From the NCBI GenBank assembly GCA_002425685.1, contig DIMS01000025.1, positions 1 through 7,047 of the forward strand: a DNA stretch of 7,047 nucleotides, given 5' to 3'. The position numbers and the translations under genes were made by a program. This DNA comes from Synergistaceae bacterium UBA5560. Its GTDB lineage: Bacteria > Synergistota > Synergistia > Synergistales > Aminiphilaceae. The notes below the pieces were generated by a model. The model saw only the letters and a program-made list of their open reading frames with translations, did not search any database and was not told the origin of the DNA. Below are positions 5,899-7,047 of the stretch, piece by piece. Numbering within the stretch: position 1 is the stretch's first letter; each line of letters opens with the position of its first letter.

Positions 5899-5929
5899 CA
5901 ACCCGGTCGAAGACGGACAGGCGGTCCGC

Positions 5930-7047
5930 TCAAACGAAGATCCTGACAAGCGACGAGAAGAAACCGTAGAGACCGTCCCCGGCGATGAGCCCCGCCTCCC
6001 GGATGTCCATCCACTCCTTTCCGAAAAGCAACCGCAGTCCCACCGCCACCATGACACCGATGCCGTAGACGGGATTGTTGATCAGGAGCCCCGTGGCGAA
6101 GAGAATCCCCATGGCTCTTCCCGGACCACCGACGAACTGAATCAGCATGCCCGGCACCGCCCAGAGAGCCAGCTCTCGCAGCAGCGATGGATTCGCTCCC
6201 GCACCGACTGTCGCGGCAAACACCCGGCTCACCGGTGCCAGCAGATCGAGCCTGAAATGCATGTCCATGAGAAGATACACGACGAGCATGGCGATCACAC
6301 CGCCCACCATCTCGGCGATGACCTGCTGCTTTCGCCCCTCCCTCTCCAGGGAGGCATCACTGCCATACCCCCGGATGAACCAGCCGGTCTTGAGATCGTA
6401 TCCCATATCGGCGAAACAGGGACCCGTGCAGGCGATGTAACCGACGAGAAGAGCGAGGGCTTTCGCCGGAAATCCCATGAACAGGCCGAGACTCAGGAAA
6501 ATGATGCTGATGGCGAAGGCGGGAAACCAGCCGGAATGCATGGCGGAGAGACCGACGAGGATGGGGGCCACCGACGCCGAAAAGGTCGCCCAGGCGAGCC
6601 ACAGCAGGAGCGTGGGAAGGGACATCGTCGTCAGAAGGCCGCCCGCCAGAGCAAGAACGAGGGCACCGACGCCGAAGAGAAGAACGTGGACCGCGATGGC
6701 CCGGCGGGTTTCCCCGGCGGTCACGGAGAGAGGCGCCACGCCTTCTCCGGTGGCAGCCTCTCCGCAGACGGTCCGATGCCTTGCGAAGATGACGCGAAAT
6801 GCCTGCAGCAGAGAGACGAGGCCCGCCCCGATCATGACGCCGTGGGGAATGTAGGTCTTGCCGAGGTCGGTGACGTTTTCAAAGCCGATGCCCGCAAGAA
6901 TGGGTCCGGCCCAGGGAGCGATATGGTGAAAATATCCCCGGACCAGGAGGCCGATGGCCAGGGCCAGCATGGCGTAGACGTTGGCTATGAAGGCTATGCC
7001 GACACCCGCCATGGGAAGGCCCGCTATGCCCAGCGCCGGGAAGGTGA
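5930..7047 (-). CDS. OPT-family oligopeptide transporter, C-terminal part
   Basis: 371 residues visible. The frame is open to the window edge, and the family is usually over 600 residues, so the start lies outside; the ATG at 7012 is internal (no SD, in-frame PALGIAGLP before it). The inner-membrane protein has about eight or nine hydrophobic segments in this part. The family signature is the cytosolic stretch ADMGYDLKTG (visible residues about 212-221) followed by RKQQ (238-241) and a membrane segment, as in OPT/YSL proteins. Near the end are INNPVYGIGV and REAGLIAGDGLYG, typical of the last helices. Family members carry oligopeptides or metal chelates using the proton gradient; the substrate cannot be read here. 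The loop between DLKTG and RKQQ is longer than the short LVGATPRKQQ-like form I recall. No neighbouring peptidase or metal gene is visible to narrow the substrate. Confidence 0.9.
   Translation of the reverse strand, partial: TFPALGIAGLPMAGVGIAFIANVYAMLALAIGLLVRGYFHHIAPWAGPILAGIGFENVTDLGKTYIPHGVMIGAGLVSLLQAFRVIFARHRTVCGEAATGEGVAPLSVTAGETRRAIAVHVLLFGVGALVLALAGGLLTTMSLPTLLLWLAWATFSASVAPILVGLSAMHSGWFPAFAISIIFLSLGLFMGFPAKALALLVGYIACTGPCFADMGYDLKTGWFIRGYGSDASLEREGRKQQVIAEMVGGVIAMLVVYLLMDMHFRLDLLAPVSRVFAATVGAGANPSLLRELALWAVPGMLIQFVGGPGRAMGILFATGLLINNPVYGIGVMVAVGLRLLFGKEWMDIREAGLIAGDGLYGFFSSLVRIFV

Larger units (their letters stand above)
5478..5929. other. Intergenic region between transporter and DUF3788 gene
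   Basis: No convincing gene. In minus-strand order it holds a hairpin and T-run after the transporter stop (5898-5868), a perfect palindromic stem (5800-5777), an AT-rich island with tandem -10 boxes (5711-5659) and a GC-rich leader of about 190 bases. Open frames of 61 and 104 codons on the minus strand cross the hairpins or the promoter and lack good SD sites, so they are not called. Confidence 0.6.

Noticed and set aside
1..7047. CRISPR array, tRNA, rRNA, insertion sequence or attachment site
   Set aside because: I looked for regular spaced repeats, cloverleaf arms with a TTCGANTC-type loop, terminal inverted repeats and transposase motifs and saw none.

Overview
All five genes supported in this 7 kb window lie on the minus strand. 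The DNA is GC-rich and codon third positions are mostly G or C. One gene encodes a lipoprotein with a standard lipobox, and its +2 residue is Gly, which fits export to an outer membrane. RibB resembles the Escherichia coli type and sits under an FMN riboswitch. The gene set suggests a GC-rich diderm bacterium. Synergistota is a tentative guess from overall flavour; nothing here proves the phylum.

Layout in transcription order (right to left). (1) 7047-5930: C-terminal part of an OPT-family transporter, cut by the window edge. (2) 5929-5478: a 450-base intergenic stretch with two terminator-like hairpins and then an AT-rich island with tandem TATACT boxes, the likely promoter of the next gene. 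(3) 5477-5007: a small DUF3788-type protein with a GTG start. (4) 4977-4949: a promoter, then 4853-3105, a large beta-rich lipoprotein. (5) 3082-1241, only 22 bases further: a membrane-anchored protein with a beta domain, a Pro/Ala/Ser linker and a HEAT-like helical domain. (6) 1181-902: promoter, complete FMN riboswitch and an SD-masking hairpin. (7) 901-170: ribB.

The riboswitch-ribB unit is a self-contained feedback circuit: FMN, the end product of the pathway, is predicted to limit translation of RibB. The transporter and the DUF3788 gene appear to be separate units.

The most unusual part is the lipoprotein/helical-protein pair. The second protein has the order and several motif positions of the N-terminal module of animal large lipid transfer proteins (vitellogenin, MTP, apolipophorin), but it is a bacterial envelope protein with an N-terminal membrane anchor. 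It lacks the beta-sheets that line the lipid cavity in those proteins, while its operon partner is a lipoprotein with a long run of alternating beta-strand-like sequence. A two-part lipid-handling system is a hypothesis resting on motif reading by eye. It needs a profile or structure comparison to stand.
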